61,354 bases of DNA from contig CAZIDG010000018.1 of the NCBI GenBank assembly GCA_964538065.1, positions 1 through 61,354 on the forward strand, in the 5' to 3' direction. The translations under genes were made by a program, and so were the position numbers. Shown piece after piece: positions 34,607 to 43,216 of this stretch. The stretch's first letter is position 1. The number at the start of each line of letters is the position of its first letter. The notes under the pieces were generated by a model that saw nothing but the letters and a program-made list of their open reading frames with translations, was not told the origin of the DNA and searched no databases. The DNA comes from G963664225 sp964538065 (GTDB lineage: Bacteria; Verrucomicrobiota; Verrucomicrobiia; Limisphaerales; UBA1319).

Positions 34607-34799
34607 GGGGTATTCTCTTTTACTGAACCTTTTTTCCTCGCAGACACCGGCACCACACCGGAGTCCGTATGCTATCCAGTGAGTTTAACCCGGCTCCTAT
34701 CCGCAATGCAAGGAACACCTCGCCGTCCAGGAAGCTTTGTTCTGATCTCAGGAAATTGACTGTGCAGAACCAGAACATCCACGGACGGGCACCTCACAA

Positions 34800-37700
34800 A
34801 TGTCTTTACACGAACGGCCTGGCAAAAAACAATGGGCCATGCCCCTGAAACTCAGGTTCCTGGTGTGCTTCTGGATGTATGTGTGGACCGCGGGCTTGAT
34901 CGCCGCCACTGATGCGGCTTCGATGTCTGGCAGTCCATACAGCGTCCGTTATTGGACCACAGATCATGGTCTGCCCCAAAACACGGTCACAACCATTCTG
35001 CAATCGCGGGATGGTTACTTGTGGTTTGGCACTCTCAATGGCCTGGTAAGATTTGACGGGCTGCGGTTCACCGTGTTCGATGAAAGCAACACCTCAGGTT
35101 TGAACAGCAGCCGCATCGTACGCTTGTTTGAAGATTCCCAATGTCGTTTATGGATTGGCACCGAAAGCGGCGGTGTCGCCTATCTCAAAGATGGGCAACT
35201 GGTTTCCCTTCCCATTGGCCAGGGCTCTTCCGACAAACGCCTCTCTTCCATATGTGAGGCACCCGATGGTTCGATTTGGCTTTATACCATGGATGGACAG
35301 GTGTGGCGCTATGCCAACGACAAGTTCGATGTGTCTGTATTTGCATTGGAACGGTCCGCAAGCGCACGGTTCATTGTTACCGAATCCGCCGGTTCCATGT
35401 GGATCAGCGCTGACAATCGGCTCGCCCTCATTAAGGGTGCTCCCGTGCCCGGCTCCCTGGAATTACCCATAGCATCCAATGCGCCCATTGCACGCCTGGA
35501 TGCCATCCTCGCCCGAAAAAATGGTGGTTCCTGGCGTCTGGCCGACGGCCGCATCCAAAAATGGGGCCCTCAAGGTCTGGAACATGATTATGGTCTGTAT
35601 CCCTGGGGTCGCGCTCCCGTATCCGCCGTATGTGAGGATCGTAAGGGCAACCTCGTGGTCGGCACGCTGGGAGTGGGACTCTTCTGGTTTGATGCGGAAG
35701 GAAGGGCCTCGTGGCTCTCTGCCAGCAAGGGACTATCACGCGATGTCGTGTTGTCTCTTTGCGTGGATCGGGAGGACAATCTTTGGGTGGGTACGGATGG
35801 CGGGGGGCTTAATCGCTTGCGCCGTCAATATTTCGAAGTACTGGACAATTCACGCGGACTGCCGGGTAATGCCGTCCAGTCGGTCTGTGAGGATGGATCC
35901 GGTAATGTGTGGATTGCACTGATTGGAGGAGGCGTGGTCCGTTGGCGCAACGATACGCTCAAAACCTTTGGCCCACAGGACGGTCTGGTAAATCTATATG
36001 CCTGGTCATTGCTGGAAGATCGTGACCACACGATCTGGTGCGGCACCTGGGGGGCTGGCCTCTTCCGGTATCAGAGCAACCGTTTTGAACGGGTCATGGG
36101 GCCTGATGCCGTGCAACGAGTTGTCTCAGCAATTTTTCAGGATCGTAAAGGCAGACTCTGGTTCGGCACCCAGAATGGTCTCGTTTGCCGGGAGCAAGAC
36201 AAATGGACGGTTTACACCACACAAGACGGTCTGTCTGCTCACGAGGTGCGGGCCATCGTGGACGATGCAGAGGGTAATTTATGGATCGGAACTGTGGGGG
36301 GAGGTTTGAACCGACTTGCCAACGGCAAATTTACGGCCTTTCGCAAAACAGACGGTTTCCCCAGCAATGACATTTCCTCGCTGCTGGCCGATCCTGATGG
36401 CGTTCTGTGGATTGGAACACCGGGAAGTGGTCTCATACGCTACCAGAATGGCCGCTGGACCCGGTGCACCACTCGCGAAGGGCTTGCCAGTAACAGCATC
36501 GGATATCTCGTCGATGATGGGCTGGGCAATCTGTGGATAGGGTCGAATGCGGGCATCATGCGCGTGGCTAAGCGCGATTTGGATGAATTGGCCCGGGGCT
36601 CAGCGGCCACCCTCATCTGCCGCGTCTACCGCAAGGAGGATGGTTTGCCCACGCTGGAATGCACCACAGGGAGCCAGCCCTCTGGATGGCGCGGACAGGA
36701 CGGACGGCTTCATTTCCCCACCATCGCAGGATTGGTGACCGTACGCCCAGACCAGCTTCGTCCCAACCCCATCCCGCCTCCCATCGTTATTGAATCCGTC
36801 ATGATTGACGGTCGGAACCTATCCACCAACAATCTGAAATCCGGTTTCACGAACGATCTCGTCCTTACCGCTTCCCAGGAGCGGATCAAGATCGATTTCA
36901 CCTGCATCAATCTGGCCGCACCAGAACTGCGCCGGTTCAAATACCGTATGGATGGATATGAATCGCGTTGGAATGAATTAAGCGGTCAGGGAGTGGCCAC
37001 CTACACCAAGCTGCCCCCCGGGAATTACAGTTTTCATGTGCAGGCCTGTAATGAAGATGGGGTCTGGAATGAGAATGGGCCCACGTTGAATGTGACGGTC
37101 CAGCCCCCCTTCTGGCGCACATGGTGGTTCATTGGCGCAACCATTCTACTTTTGATCGGAGCCGTGAGCGCAGTCGTGCATTTCCTGTCGACGCAGAAAC
37201 TGCAGCGCCAGCTCCAGACCATGAAACAGCAGGAAGCCCTCGAGAAAGAACGCTCACGCATCGCCCAGGACATCCATGACCAGCTTGGCGCCAGCCTCAC
37301 CCAGATGGCCCTGCTGGGAGAGTTGATTTCCAGTGACAAGGACTATCCCGACGATGTGGAGGCGCACTCCCGCCAAATCCGCCAAACTGCCCGGGACACC
37401 ACGCGCACGCTCGATGAGATTGTCTGGGCGGTGAATCCATCGAATGACACTCTGGAAAGCCTAGTAAACTACCTCTGCAAATATGCCCAGGACTACCTGG
37501 CAGTCGCGGGGCTTCGGTATCGTATGGATGTTCCCGAACAGACACCCAACATATCCATCCAGCCTGATCATCGTCACAACGTGTACCTGACCTTCAAGGA
37601 AGCGATCACGAATATCGTCCGCCACGCCAAGGCCAGCGAAGTCTGGCTCCATGTTGAGATCAATGAACAAAACAACCTTGTCATTGAGATTGAAGACAAC

Positions 37701-37856
37701 GGAAAGGGTCTGCCCGAACTGGATGAAAAAACGCTCCTTGCCCGCAACGGTTTACGCGGCATGCGCAGGCGCATGATGGCCATTCGCGGCGGTTTTCACA
37801 TTGGCCCACGAAAGGGTCCAGGCACTTTGGTGCGCCTGGTCATGCCCCTGAGTTGA
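34800..37856 (+). CDS. Sensor histidine kinase with 12-repeat Reg_prop propeller, Y_Y_Y and HisKA_3
   Basis: 1018 residues. An N-terminal signal/TM (residues about 17-38) is followed by a periplasmic two-component regulator propeller with twelve LW(F/I/V)GT-type strands (for example YLWFGTLNGLVRF, NLWVGTDGGGLNRL, VLWIGTPGSGLIRY). A Y_Y_Y domain follows (about 705-765, YTKLPPGNYSFHVQACNEDG). TM about 775-797. The HisKA_3 dimerisation helix has ERSRIAQDIHDQLGASLTQM (phospho-His about 826), and the HATPase has NIVRHAKASEV, EIEDNGKGLP and NGLRGMRRRM. Y_Y_Y propeller kinases commonly sense carbohydrates in polysaccharide users. HisKA_3 kinases normally pair with NarL/LuxR-type regulators, none of which is adjacent: the neighbouring regulator is OmpR-type and opposite in orientation. 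Confidence 0.93.
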   Translation: MSLHERPGKKQWAMPLKLRFLVCFWMYVWTAGLIAATDAASMSGSPYSVRYWTTDHGLPQNTVTTILQSRDGYLWFGTLNGLVRFDGLRFTVFDESNTSGLNSSRIVRLFEDSQCRLWIGTESGGVAYLKDGQLVSLPIGQGSSDKRLSSICEAPDGSIWLYTMDGQVWRYANDKFDVSVFALERSASARFIVTESAGSMWISADNRLALIKGAPVPGSLELPIASNAPIARLDAILARKNGGSWRLADGRIQKWGPQGLEHDYGLYPWGRAPVSAVCEDRKGNLVVGTLGVGLFWFDAEGRASWLSASKGLSRDVVLSLCVDREDNLWVGTDGGGLNRLRRQYFEVLDNSRGLPGNAVQSVCEDGSGNVWIALIGGGVVRWRNDTLKTFGPQDGLVNLYAWSLLEDRDHTIWCGTWGAGLFRYQSNRFERVMGPDAVQRVVSAIFQDRKGRLWFGTQNGLVCREQDKWTVYTTQDGLSAHEVRAIVDDAEGNLWIGTVGGGLNRLANGKFTAFRKTDGFPSNDISSLLADPDGVLWIGTPGSGLIRYQNGRWTRCTTREGLASNSIGYLVDDGLGNLWIGSNAGIMRVAKRDLDELARGSAATLICRVYRKEDGLPTLECTTGSQPSGWRGQDGRLHFPTIAGLVTVRPDQLRPNPIPPPIVIESVMIDGRNLSTNNLKSGFTNDLVLTASQERIKIDFTCINLAAPELRRFKYRMDGYESRWNELSGQGVATYTKLPPGNYSFHVQACNEDGVWNENGPTLNVTVQPPFWRTWWFIGATILLLIGAVSAVVHFLSTQKLQRQLQTMKQQEALEKERSRIAQDIHDQLGASLTQMALLGELISSDKDYPDDVEAHSRQIRQTARDTTRTLDEIVWAVNPSNDTLESLVNYLCKYAQDYLAVAGLRYRMDVPEQTPNISIQPDHRHNVYLTFKEAITNIVRHAKASEVWLHVEINEQNNLVIEIEDNGKGLPELDEKTLLARNGLRGMRRRMMAIRGGFHIGPRKGPGTLVRLVMPLS

Positions 37857-37889
37857 TTCATGAAACAAGATTCGTGGAACCGGCCGCCC

Positions 37890-39515
37890 TCATTGCCGCA
37901 TGACGGATGCATTGGATAAAACAACTGTGAATGTTGTCCCTTTGTTTTCTTCGCTGGCAACGTCAATTGTGCCGCCGTGGGCGGATACGATGGCTTTACA
38001 AATGGAGAGTCCCAAGCCGTTCCCCCCAGTGGAACGTGATTTGTCCGCGCGATAAAAACGTTCAAACACGCGTGGCAAGTCATGGGAGGCAATCCCCAGC
38101 CCCGTGTCGGCCACCGTCAAAATCGCGGTTCCATCATTGGCGCTCGTTGAGATATGAATGCTCCCGCCTTCCTTATTGTATTTAATCGCATTGGTCAGCA
38201 GATTTATGACCACCTGTGCCATGCGACTGGCATCACACACAGCCTCCACAGGCTTCAAATCACAATGAATATGCACGTTGCGTTCAGTGGCCAGGGGCCG
38301 AACAAACTCGACGCACTCCAGGACAACGGCCGGCAGATTGTTGCGTTCCATGCGCAGTTTATCCTGGCCGGCATCCAAACGGGCCAGTTCGAGCAATGAT
38401 TCCGTGAGACGACGCATTTTCTGTGCAGTCTCAAGGCAGACCGACATGGATTCGCGGTATTCATCAGGGCGGCGGTCGCGGGAAAGCATTGTCTGCGTTT
38501 CCGAGATCAGGACGGCGATTGGCGTGCGCAGCTCGTGTGAGGCATCGGAAGTGAACTGTTTTTGTTGAGCGAATGCGGTTTCGAGTCGTTCAAAGGTGGA
38601 GTTCAAAACGACGGCGAGCTTGCCGAGTTCACTTTCTGTTTCCGCAACGCTAATGCGCTGAGAAAGATCACCGGAGGATATCTTGAGTGCGGCAGCACTG
38701 ATTTTCTCCACCGGCATCAGCGCACGAACAAGTAGCCACCAGGAGCCGGTCAGAATCATCGCCACCACAACGAGTCCGCCAAGCCCAAGCCACCCGGCAA
38801 ACCGCTGTGCATTGGCATACTCAGGTGCCATGCTTCTTCCGATGAGAATGCAGTCACCACGCTCCGTGGCATGATACGCCTCGCGGAATGAACCACGATT
38901 CCGCATGTACGTCCCCGTGTCCTTATGGGCTGGCTTTGGACGGATCACATCTGCAGGTGCGTTGGTGGATTGAACAAGGGGGGTATTATTCATCCGTCTC
39001 CAGACGATATAATAAAAGCCGCCAGTATTGGTTTCGTTAAACAGACTTTGGAGGCTATTCACGAGCTGTGCCACACGCACGCCAGATTCTTCAAAGGAAG
39101 GCGCCTCGGGCAGCCTGCCAACTCTTCTTTCAATGGGGGGCTTGCCCTGCTCATCGGGTGGTTCCTCAAACTCCCGGGCATGCAGAGCCATATCTGAATC
39201 ATCTCGAGGGCCAAACACCAACTCTGGGGGTGGCAAATGCGAATCTGGTGGTTCACCAAAACTCTGATCGATTGGCGGAGGTGGATTGCCACTCTGCTCT
39301 GAAAGGAGAGGCGGTTGGTCCATATCGATCGGAAACGGAGGGGCGTGCAGTACTGTGCCAATTCTAACAATGCGCTGACGCAACTCTTCATCAAACTGGC
39401 CGATAAGCTTTGTCAGATGAATTTCATACACGGCAATACCCAGGCCGGCGAGTATCAGAGTCAGAAAACACGCCATCCACAAGAGCAGGCGCCATTTGAT
39501 GGATTTTATTATCAT
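37890..39515 (-). CDS. Sensor histidine kinase (HAMP, HisKA, HATPase)
   Basis: 541 residues. TM helices at about 8-30 and 241-263 bound a periplasmic domain whose first part (60-125) is strikingly Pro/Glu-rich (for example SGNPPPPIDQSFGEPPD). HAMP about 264-315, HisKA with phospho-His 327 in DASHELRTPIAV, and HATPase N-box LLTNAIKYN, G1 VADTGLGI and G2 GNGLGLSI. It overlaps the upstream response regulator gene by 4 bp (ATGA), forming a classic two-component operon. The stimulus is unknown; heavy-metal or antimicrobial-peptide sensing by similar CzcS/PhoQ-like kinases is only a guess. Confidence 0.92.
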   Translation of the reverse strand: MIIKSIKWRLLLWMACFLTLILAGLGIAVYEIHLTKLIGQFDEELRQRIVRIGTVLHAPPFPIDMDQPPLLSEQSGNPPPPIDQSFGEPPDSHLPPPELVFGPRDDSDMALHAREFEEPPDEQGKPPIERRVGRLPEAPSFEESGVRVAQLVNSLQSLFNETNTGGFYYIVWRRMNNTPLVQSTNAPADVIRPKPAHKDTGTYMRNRGSFREAYHATERGDCILIGRSMAPEYANAQRFAGWLGLGGLVVVAMILTGSWWLLVRALMPVEKISAAALKISSGDLSQRISVAETESELGKLAVVLNSTFERLETAFAQQKQFTSDASHELRTPIAVLISETQTMLSRDRRPDEYRESMSVCLETAQKMRRLTESLLELARLDAGQDKLRMERNNLPAVVLECVEFVRPLATERNVHIHCDLKPVEAVCDASRMAQVVINLLTNAIKYNKEGGSIHISTSANDGTAILTVADTGLGIASHDLPRVFERFYRADKSRSTGGNGLGLSICKAIVSAHGGTIDVASEENKGTTFTVVLSNASVMRQ

Positions 39516-40177
39516 GAGAAGGGTTGTTTTTCGATGCAGTAGCCCTGTCCCCTCCTTGTAGCAACGATCTCAGATCCTAGCTTTTTACGGATACTAAAGA
39601 TGTGAACGTCCAACAAATTCGATAGCGTATCATCGTTTTCATCAAAAAGATGTTCATATAACTCCGAGCGGGATACCACCTCGCCACGATGCACGGCAAG
39701 GTATTCAAGAATGGAATATTCACGTGCAGTCAGCACAATGGGGTACCCTCCGCGCATAACCGTCCGGGCGCGTGTATCAAGCGTCGTATCGCCGATTTCG
39801 ATGACATTGGTTGTTTTGTGCGCATTGCGGCGAATCAGGGCGCGAATTCTCGCAAGCAATTCGCACAAATCAAATGGTTTGATCAAGTAATCATCCGCCC
39901 CGGTGTCCAAGCCTCGCACACGATCGCTGTATGCGTCACGCGCTGTAAGCATGAGAACGGGCGTCGATCTTGATTTGCGCAGCCGCTTCAGCAAGTCCCA
40001 GCCATCGAGCTTGGGGAGCATGACATCGAGTATGATGGCATCATACTCACATGCTTCCGCCTTGAAGAGACCATCCTCCCCGTCGTCTGCGGTATCCACA
40101 GCATAGCCCTCCTCACGCAAAGCCTTGGCCAAATTGCGCTGCAAACGCGGTTCGTCTTCCACAACCAATAATCTCAT
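39512..40177 (-). CDS. OmpR-family response regulator
   Basis: 221 residues from the ATG at 40177 (MRLLVVEDEP). Receiver: acidic pocket EDE, phospho-Asp 51 in IILDVMLPKLDGW, Thr in MLTARDA and Lys in LIKPFDLCELLARI. The C-terminal winged helix has VLTAREYSILEYLAVHRGEVVSRSELYEHLF and VHIFSIRKKLG. It is the DNA-binding partner of the kinase that follows with a 4-bp overlap. A longer reading with extra N-terminal residues (start at 40204 or 40261) exists but is not conserved in this family. Confidence 0.93.
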   Translation of the reverse strand: MRLLVVEDEPRLQRNLAKALREEGYAVDTADDGEDGLFKAEACEYDAIILDVMLPKLDGWDLLKRLRKSRSTPVLMLTARDAYSDRVRGLDTGADDYLIKPFDLCELLARIRALIRRNAHKTTNVIEIGDTTLDTRARTVMRGGYPIVLTAREYSILEYLAVHRGEVVSRSELYEHLFDENDDTLSNLLDVHIFSIRKKLGSEIVATRRGQGYCIEKQPFS

Positions 40178-40318
40178 GGGTGCTTTTTGCTCAACGGCAT
40201 CGAGCATAGTAAAATCATGGCTCGCTGACACGCCATAAAACGCCACTAACTCACAACACATTAACCCGTATCATATTAAGCCAACATTAAATCGAACAAC
40301 ATGCACCCGTTTAATCTA

Positions 40319-40541
40319 ACCCCGAAAAAGTGGACATGGCCAAAGGAGAGTTGTGCTGTAAAGAAAGACAGCAGAATCGATGAAGAAGAGCCGATTGAGC
40401 GATGAACAGATCAACTCCATGGCGGACCCCGCTCATGATCTGTCCAGCTTTTGGTATCAGGTCAAAACCACTCTTAATTCATTGGATGCTGCGATTGGCA
40501 GCGTTTTCTATCGTCTGGTCTATCCCACGAATTGTTTTTAG
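40319..40541 (+). pseudogene. Decayed 5' fragment of an IS3-family transposase gene
   Basis: The region 40178-40555 has no complete gene. ACCCCGAAAAAGTGGACAT (40319-40337) resembles an IS3-type terminal inverted repeat. AAAGGAGAG at 40342-40350 is ribosome-binding-site-like, and at 40380 an ATG starts MKKSRLSDEQI, the standard OrfA opening MKKSRFSEEQI. After that the 53-residue frame (stop TAG 40539-40541) diverges completely (NSMADPAHDLSSFWYQ...). So only the element's left end remains. OrfB and the other end are absent. Confidence 0.6.
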
Positions 40542-40555
40542 AGATTTAAGAACCT

Positions 40556-41260
40556 TCAAACATCGATGTAATCGGGGTGTCTACGAATGCCCCGATTCTT
40601 TATCATCGCTGCAACTGCCACACCAAAGGCGAAACCTCCCACATGCGCCCACCATGCAATGCCGGCTATACGCGATTGATCGGCGAATAGGCTGAGCGTG
40701 CCATTAAAAAATTGAAGCAGGAACCACCACCCCAGAAAAAAGACCGCAGGCAGGACAAAGAACGGCCCAAGGAAAAAGGGAGGGATGAGCGTTGTGATGC
40801 GGGCCCGAGGAAAACTGAATACATAGGCACCCATCACGCCGGCCACCGCCCCGCTAGCCCCAATGGTGGGCACCACCGACCCTGTGTTAGTCAAAATATG
40901 CAGCCAGGCGGATACACACCCACTGACCAGATAAAACAACAGATACTTGCCGCGGCCCATTTTATCCTCGACGTTGTCTCCGAAGACCCACAAGGTCCAC
41001 ATGTTACCCAACAAATGAAGCCACCCTCCATGCAGGAACATGCTGGTAAAAAACGGAATGGCCTGTTCGTACAGCCCAAAGAACTGTGCCACCTCCCATC
41101 GCGTATAGCGCGCCGGAACGATTCCGTATTCAAAAAGGAATCGTTCCAATTCTCGTCCCAGGCTTAATTCGCCCCCAAACACCAGGCCATTCACAGCGAT
41201 GATCATCACCGTCACCCAAGGAAAACGTCTGGCAGGGATGTCGTCGCGTAGCGGCACCAT
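40556..41260 (-). CDS. Rhomboid-family intramembrane serine protease
   Basis: 234 residues, six or more TM helices. Family motifs: FTSMFLHGGWLHLLGNMWTLWVFGDNVE (loop and TM2 HxxxN), catalytic Ser136 in IGASGAVAGVMGAY, and catalytic His206 in IAWWAHVGGFAFG. The GASG...H dyad is complete, so it is probably active. It cleaves substrates within the membrane; targets are unknown. The gene starts 3 bp after the DnaJ-like gene, so they are co-transcribed. It terminates next to an IS3 remnant, which may have altered its 3' flank. Confidence 0.92.
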   Translation of the reverse strand: MVPLRDDIPARRFPWVTVMIIAVNGLVFGGELSLGRELERFLFEYGIVPARYTRWEVAQFFGLYEQAIPFFTSMFLHGGWLHLLGNMWTLWVFGDNVEDKMGRGKYLLFYLVSGCVSAWLHILTNTGSVVPTIGASGAVAGVMGAYVFSFPRARITTLIPPFFLGPFFVLPAVFFLGWWFLLQFFNGTLSLFADQSRIAGIAWWAHVGGFAFGVAVAAMIKNRGIRRHPDYIDV

Positions 41261-41263
41261 GGC

Positions 41264-42307
41264 TTAATCGCGTGGTTTGAAGGTGGATTCCCGGCTGATC
41301 TGCTGCCACAGGTTGCGTTCACGTTCCGAGATTTTTTGTGGCACCACGACACGGATCACCACATATAAATCCCCCGCCCCACCCCCACGCATCGGCAATC
41401 CCCTGCCTCGAACGCGCAGGCGCTGGCCATTTTGTGAGCCTGCAGGTATCTTGATATTGACTGGCTTATCCAGGGTGGGAATGGATACATCGGCGCCAAG
41501 AACCGCCTCCCAGGGAGCCAGATCGACTTCGTGAAAGAGATCGTCCCCTTCAGTCCGAAACTCCGGATGCCGGGTGAAACGCACCCTCAAAAGAATGTCG
41601 CCAGCCGCTCCCCTGCCCTGCCCCAATTCACCACGACCGGCCAGGCGCAGCTTTTGTCCTTCGTGTACACCGGCAGGGATTTTGACCTGATGCTGCTCTG
41701 TGCGCGTGGCGTAGCCCTGACCTTCACAGGCGGGACACACCTTTCTGGGGCCAATCCGCCCCGTGCCATGACATCGTTCACAGGGATCCTGATGCCTCAC
41801 AGAAATAGTCCGCACGGATCCATGGGCCGCCTCCTCAAGTGTAATGAATACCTCTCCTTCGACATCCCGGCCACGATGGTTGGCAAATTCCTCGTCCGCC
41901 TCGGACTCGAATTGCATCCCATGGCCTCCCCCCCTCATGGAACCGAATAGTTGCTCGAAAAAGTCGCTAAAGCCCGTGCCACCGTACTCAAACTCGTAAC
42001 TCTCCGGACCAGCCTCGTGCCATGTACCCGGTCCTGGCGGCGCGCCCCATTGCGGCGGGGGACGAAAATCAGCTCCTTGCTTCCAATCAGCGCCCAGAGA
42101 GTCATACTTGCGGCGCTTTTCAGGATCTGCAAGCACCTCGTTCGCTTCGTTGATTTCCTTGAATTTCTCCTCGGCCTCGGCCTTGTTCTTGGCGACATCT
42201 GGATGATATTGGCGCGCCAACTTGCGAAAGGCCTTTTGTATCTGCTCCTGGGTGGCGTTTCTCGGCACGCCCAGTATCTCGTAATAATCCTTATAACGAA
42301 CTGCCAT
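41264..42307 (-). CDS. DnaJ/CbpA-like co-chaperone with one zinc centre
   Basis: 347 residues from the ATG at 42307 with GGGAG about 12 nt upstream. J domain about 5-70 (DYYEILGVPRNATQEQIQKA, HPD at 35-37), a Gly/Pro/Glu-rich linker, then CERCHGTG and CPACEGQG, only two of the four CxxCxGxG repeats of DnaJ. The C-terminal substrate-binding domains follow: VKIPAGVHEGQKLRLAGRGE, DILLRVRFTRHPEFRTEG and IKIPAGSQNGQRLRVRGRG. Thus it lies between DnaJ (two zinc centres) and CbpA (none). It would stimulate DnaK, which is not in the window. It is first in an operon with a rhomboid protease. Confidence 0.9.
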   Translation of the reverse strand: MAVRYKDYYEILGVPRNATQEQIQKAFRKLARQYHPDVAKNKAEAEEKFKEINEANEVLADPEKRRKYDSLGADWKQGADFRPPPQWGAPPGPGTWHEAGPESYEFEYGGTGFSDFFEQLFGSMRGGGHGMQFESEADEEFANHRGRDVEGEVFITLEEAAHGSVRTISVRHQDPCERCHGTGRIGPRKVCPACEGQGYATRTEQHQVKIPAGVHEGQKLRLAGRGELGQGRGAAGDILLRVRFTRHPEFRTEGDDLFHEVDLAPWEAVLGADVSIPTLDKPVNIKIPAGSQNGQRLRVRGRGLPMRGGGAGDLYVVIRVVVPQKISERERNLWQQISRESTFKPRD

Positions 42308-42385
42308 AATTACTCCCGTCTCCCATAATATATCCTCGCCCAATAGCAATGCTCAAAGTGCGTCTCGCAGGCATGAAAGCAAAAA

Positions 42386-42410
42386 AGCGCGACAGCCTTG
42401 CTGTCGCGCT
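42386..42410 (-). terminator. Rho-independent terminator of the superoxide dismutase gene
   Basis: On the minus strand AGCGCGACAGC-AAG-GCTGTCGCGCT is followed by TTTTTTGC: an 11-bp GC-rich stem with a three-base loop, 20 bp after the stop. Confidence 0.93.
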
Positions 42411-42430
42411 CATGGTATATGCTTCTGCGA

Positions 42431-43045
42431 TTACTTGAGATAGGCATTGACCTGATCCCAATCGATGCAATTGAAAAACTCGTCGATATAGCCGGCACGC
42501 GCAGTGTAAAAATCCGCATAGTAAGCATGCTCGTAGGTATCCAGCGCGAGAATGGGCACCATCCCCCATACAGAATACGTGTTCTGCGAATCCCCCAGAT
42601 GGTTGAAAAGGCGTCCGCTTGCGGGATCAAACACTGTCCACGCCCAACCACGCGCAGAAATCGCCGTAGCCTTCAAATCCTTCTTGTAAGCCTCAAAGCT
42701 GCCGAAACTTTGATTGATAAGCTCGGCCACCTTGCCCGTGGGCACCCCGCCCTTGCCGCCCATCACGCTAAAATAAATCTCGTGATTGACCACTCCCCCC
42801 AGCGCAAAGGAAAAGTCAACCTTGAGTGACCGCAAGGAACTGAAAATCTGGTTGGCTTGCGCGGGATTTGCGGGATCGAGATTCTTCTGTAGTTCCTCAA
42901 TTTCCTTAAGAATCGCATTGGTCTTGTTCACATACCCGGTATAGAGCTTGAGATGCTCCTCGTGTGTCTTGTCGGATATTTTACCAGTCTTTCCTTTGAC
43001 CTTCGCGAGCAAGGACTCCTGCTTATTGGTGTATTGATATGCCAT
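42431..43045 (-). CDS. Fe/Mn superoxide dismutase (divergent)
   Basis: Dismutates superoxide to oxygen and hydrogen peroxide; 204 residues, cytoplasmic (no signal peptide). C-terminal metal-ligand region is clear: WAWTVFDPASGRL, LALDTYEHAYYADF (Asp169 and His173), and the central His88 in GGVVNHEIYFSVMGG. The N-terminal His ligand is probably His28 or His31 in THEEHLKLYTGYVNK. The central NHEIYF replaces the usual NH-x-x-FW. The metal (Fe or Mn) cannot be decided from sequence. It is monocistronic, with a strong terminator. Confidence 0.9.
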   Translation of the reverse strand: MAYQYTNKQESLLAKVKGKTGKISDKTHEEHLKLYTGYVNKTNAILKEIEELQKNLDPANPAQANQIFSSLRSLKVDFSFALGGVVNHEIYFSVMGGKGGVPTGKVAELINQSFGSFEAYKKDLKATAISARGWAWTVFDPASGRLFNHLGDSQNTYSVWGMVPILALDTYEHAYYADFYTARAGYIDEFFNCIDWDQVNAYLK

Positions 43046-43216
43046 ATGCCTTCATTTCATTGTTCAACACCACATGCCACCCATTCGCCTCGATCACCCT
43101 GATCTGGGCCACCACTGACTTCGAACTGCCTCGGGTGACAGCAGTATAATTGGTATTTACATTAATATAAAGCCACCAAATTGCAAGTGAGTCACCCGAT
43201 TTTTCAGAAAGGACGT

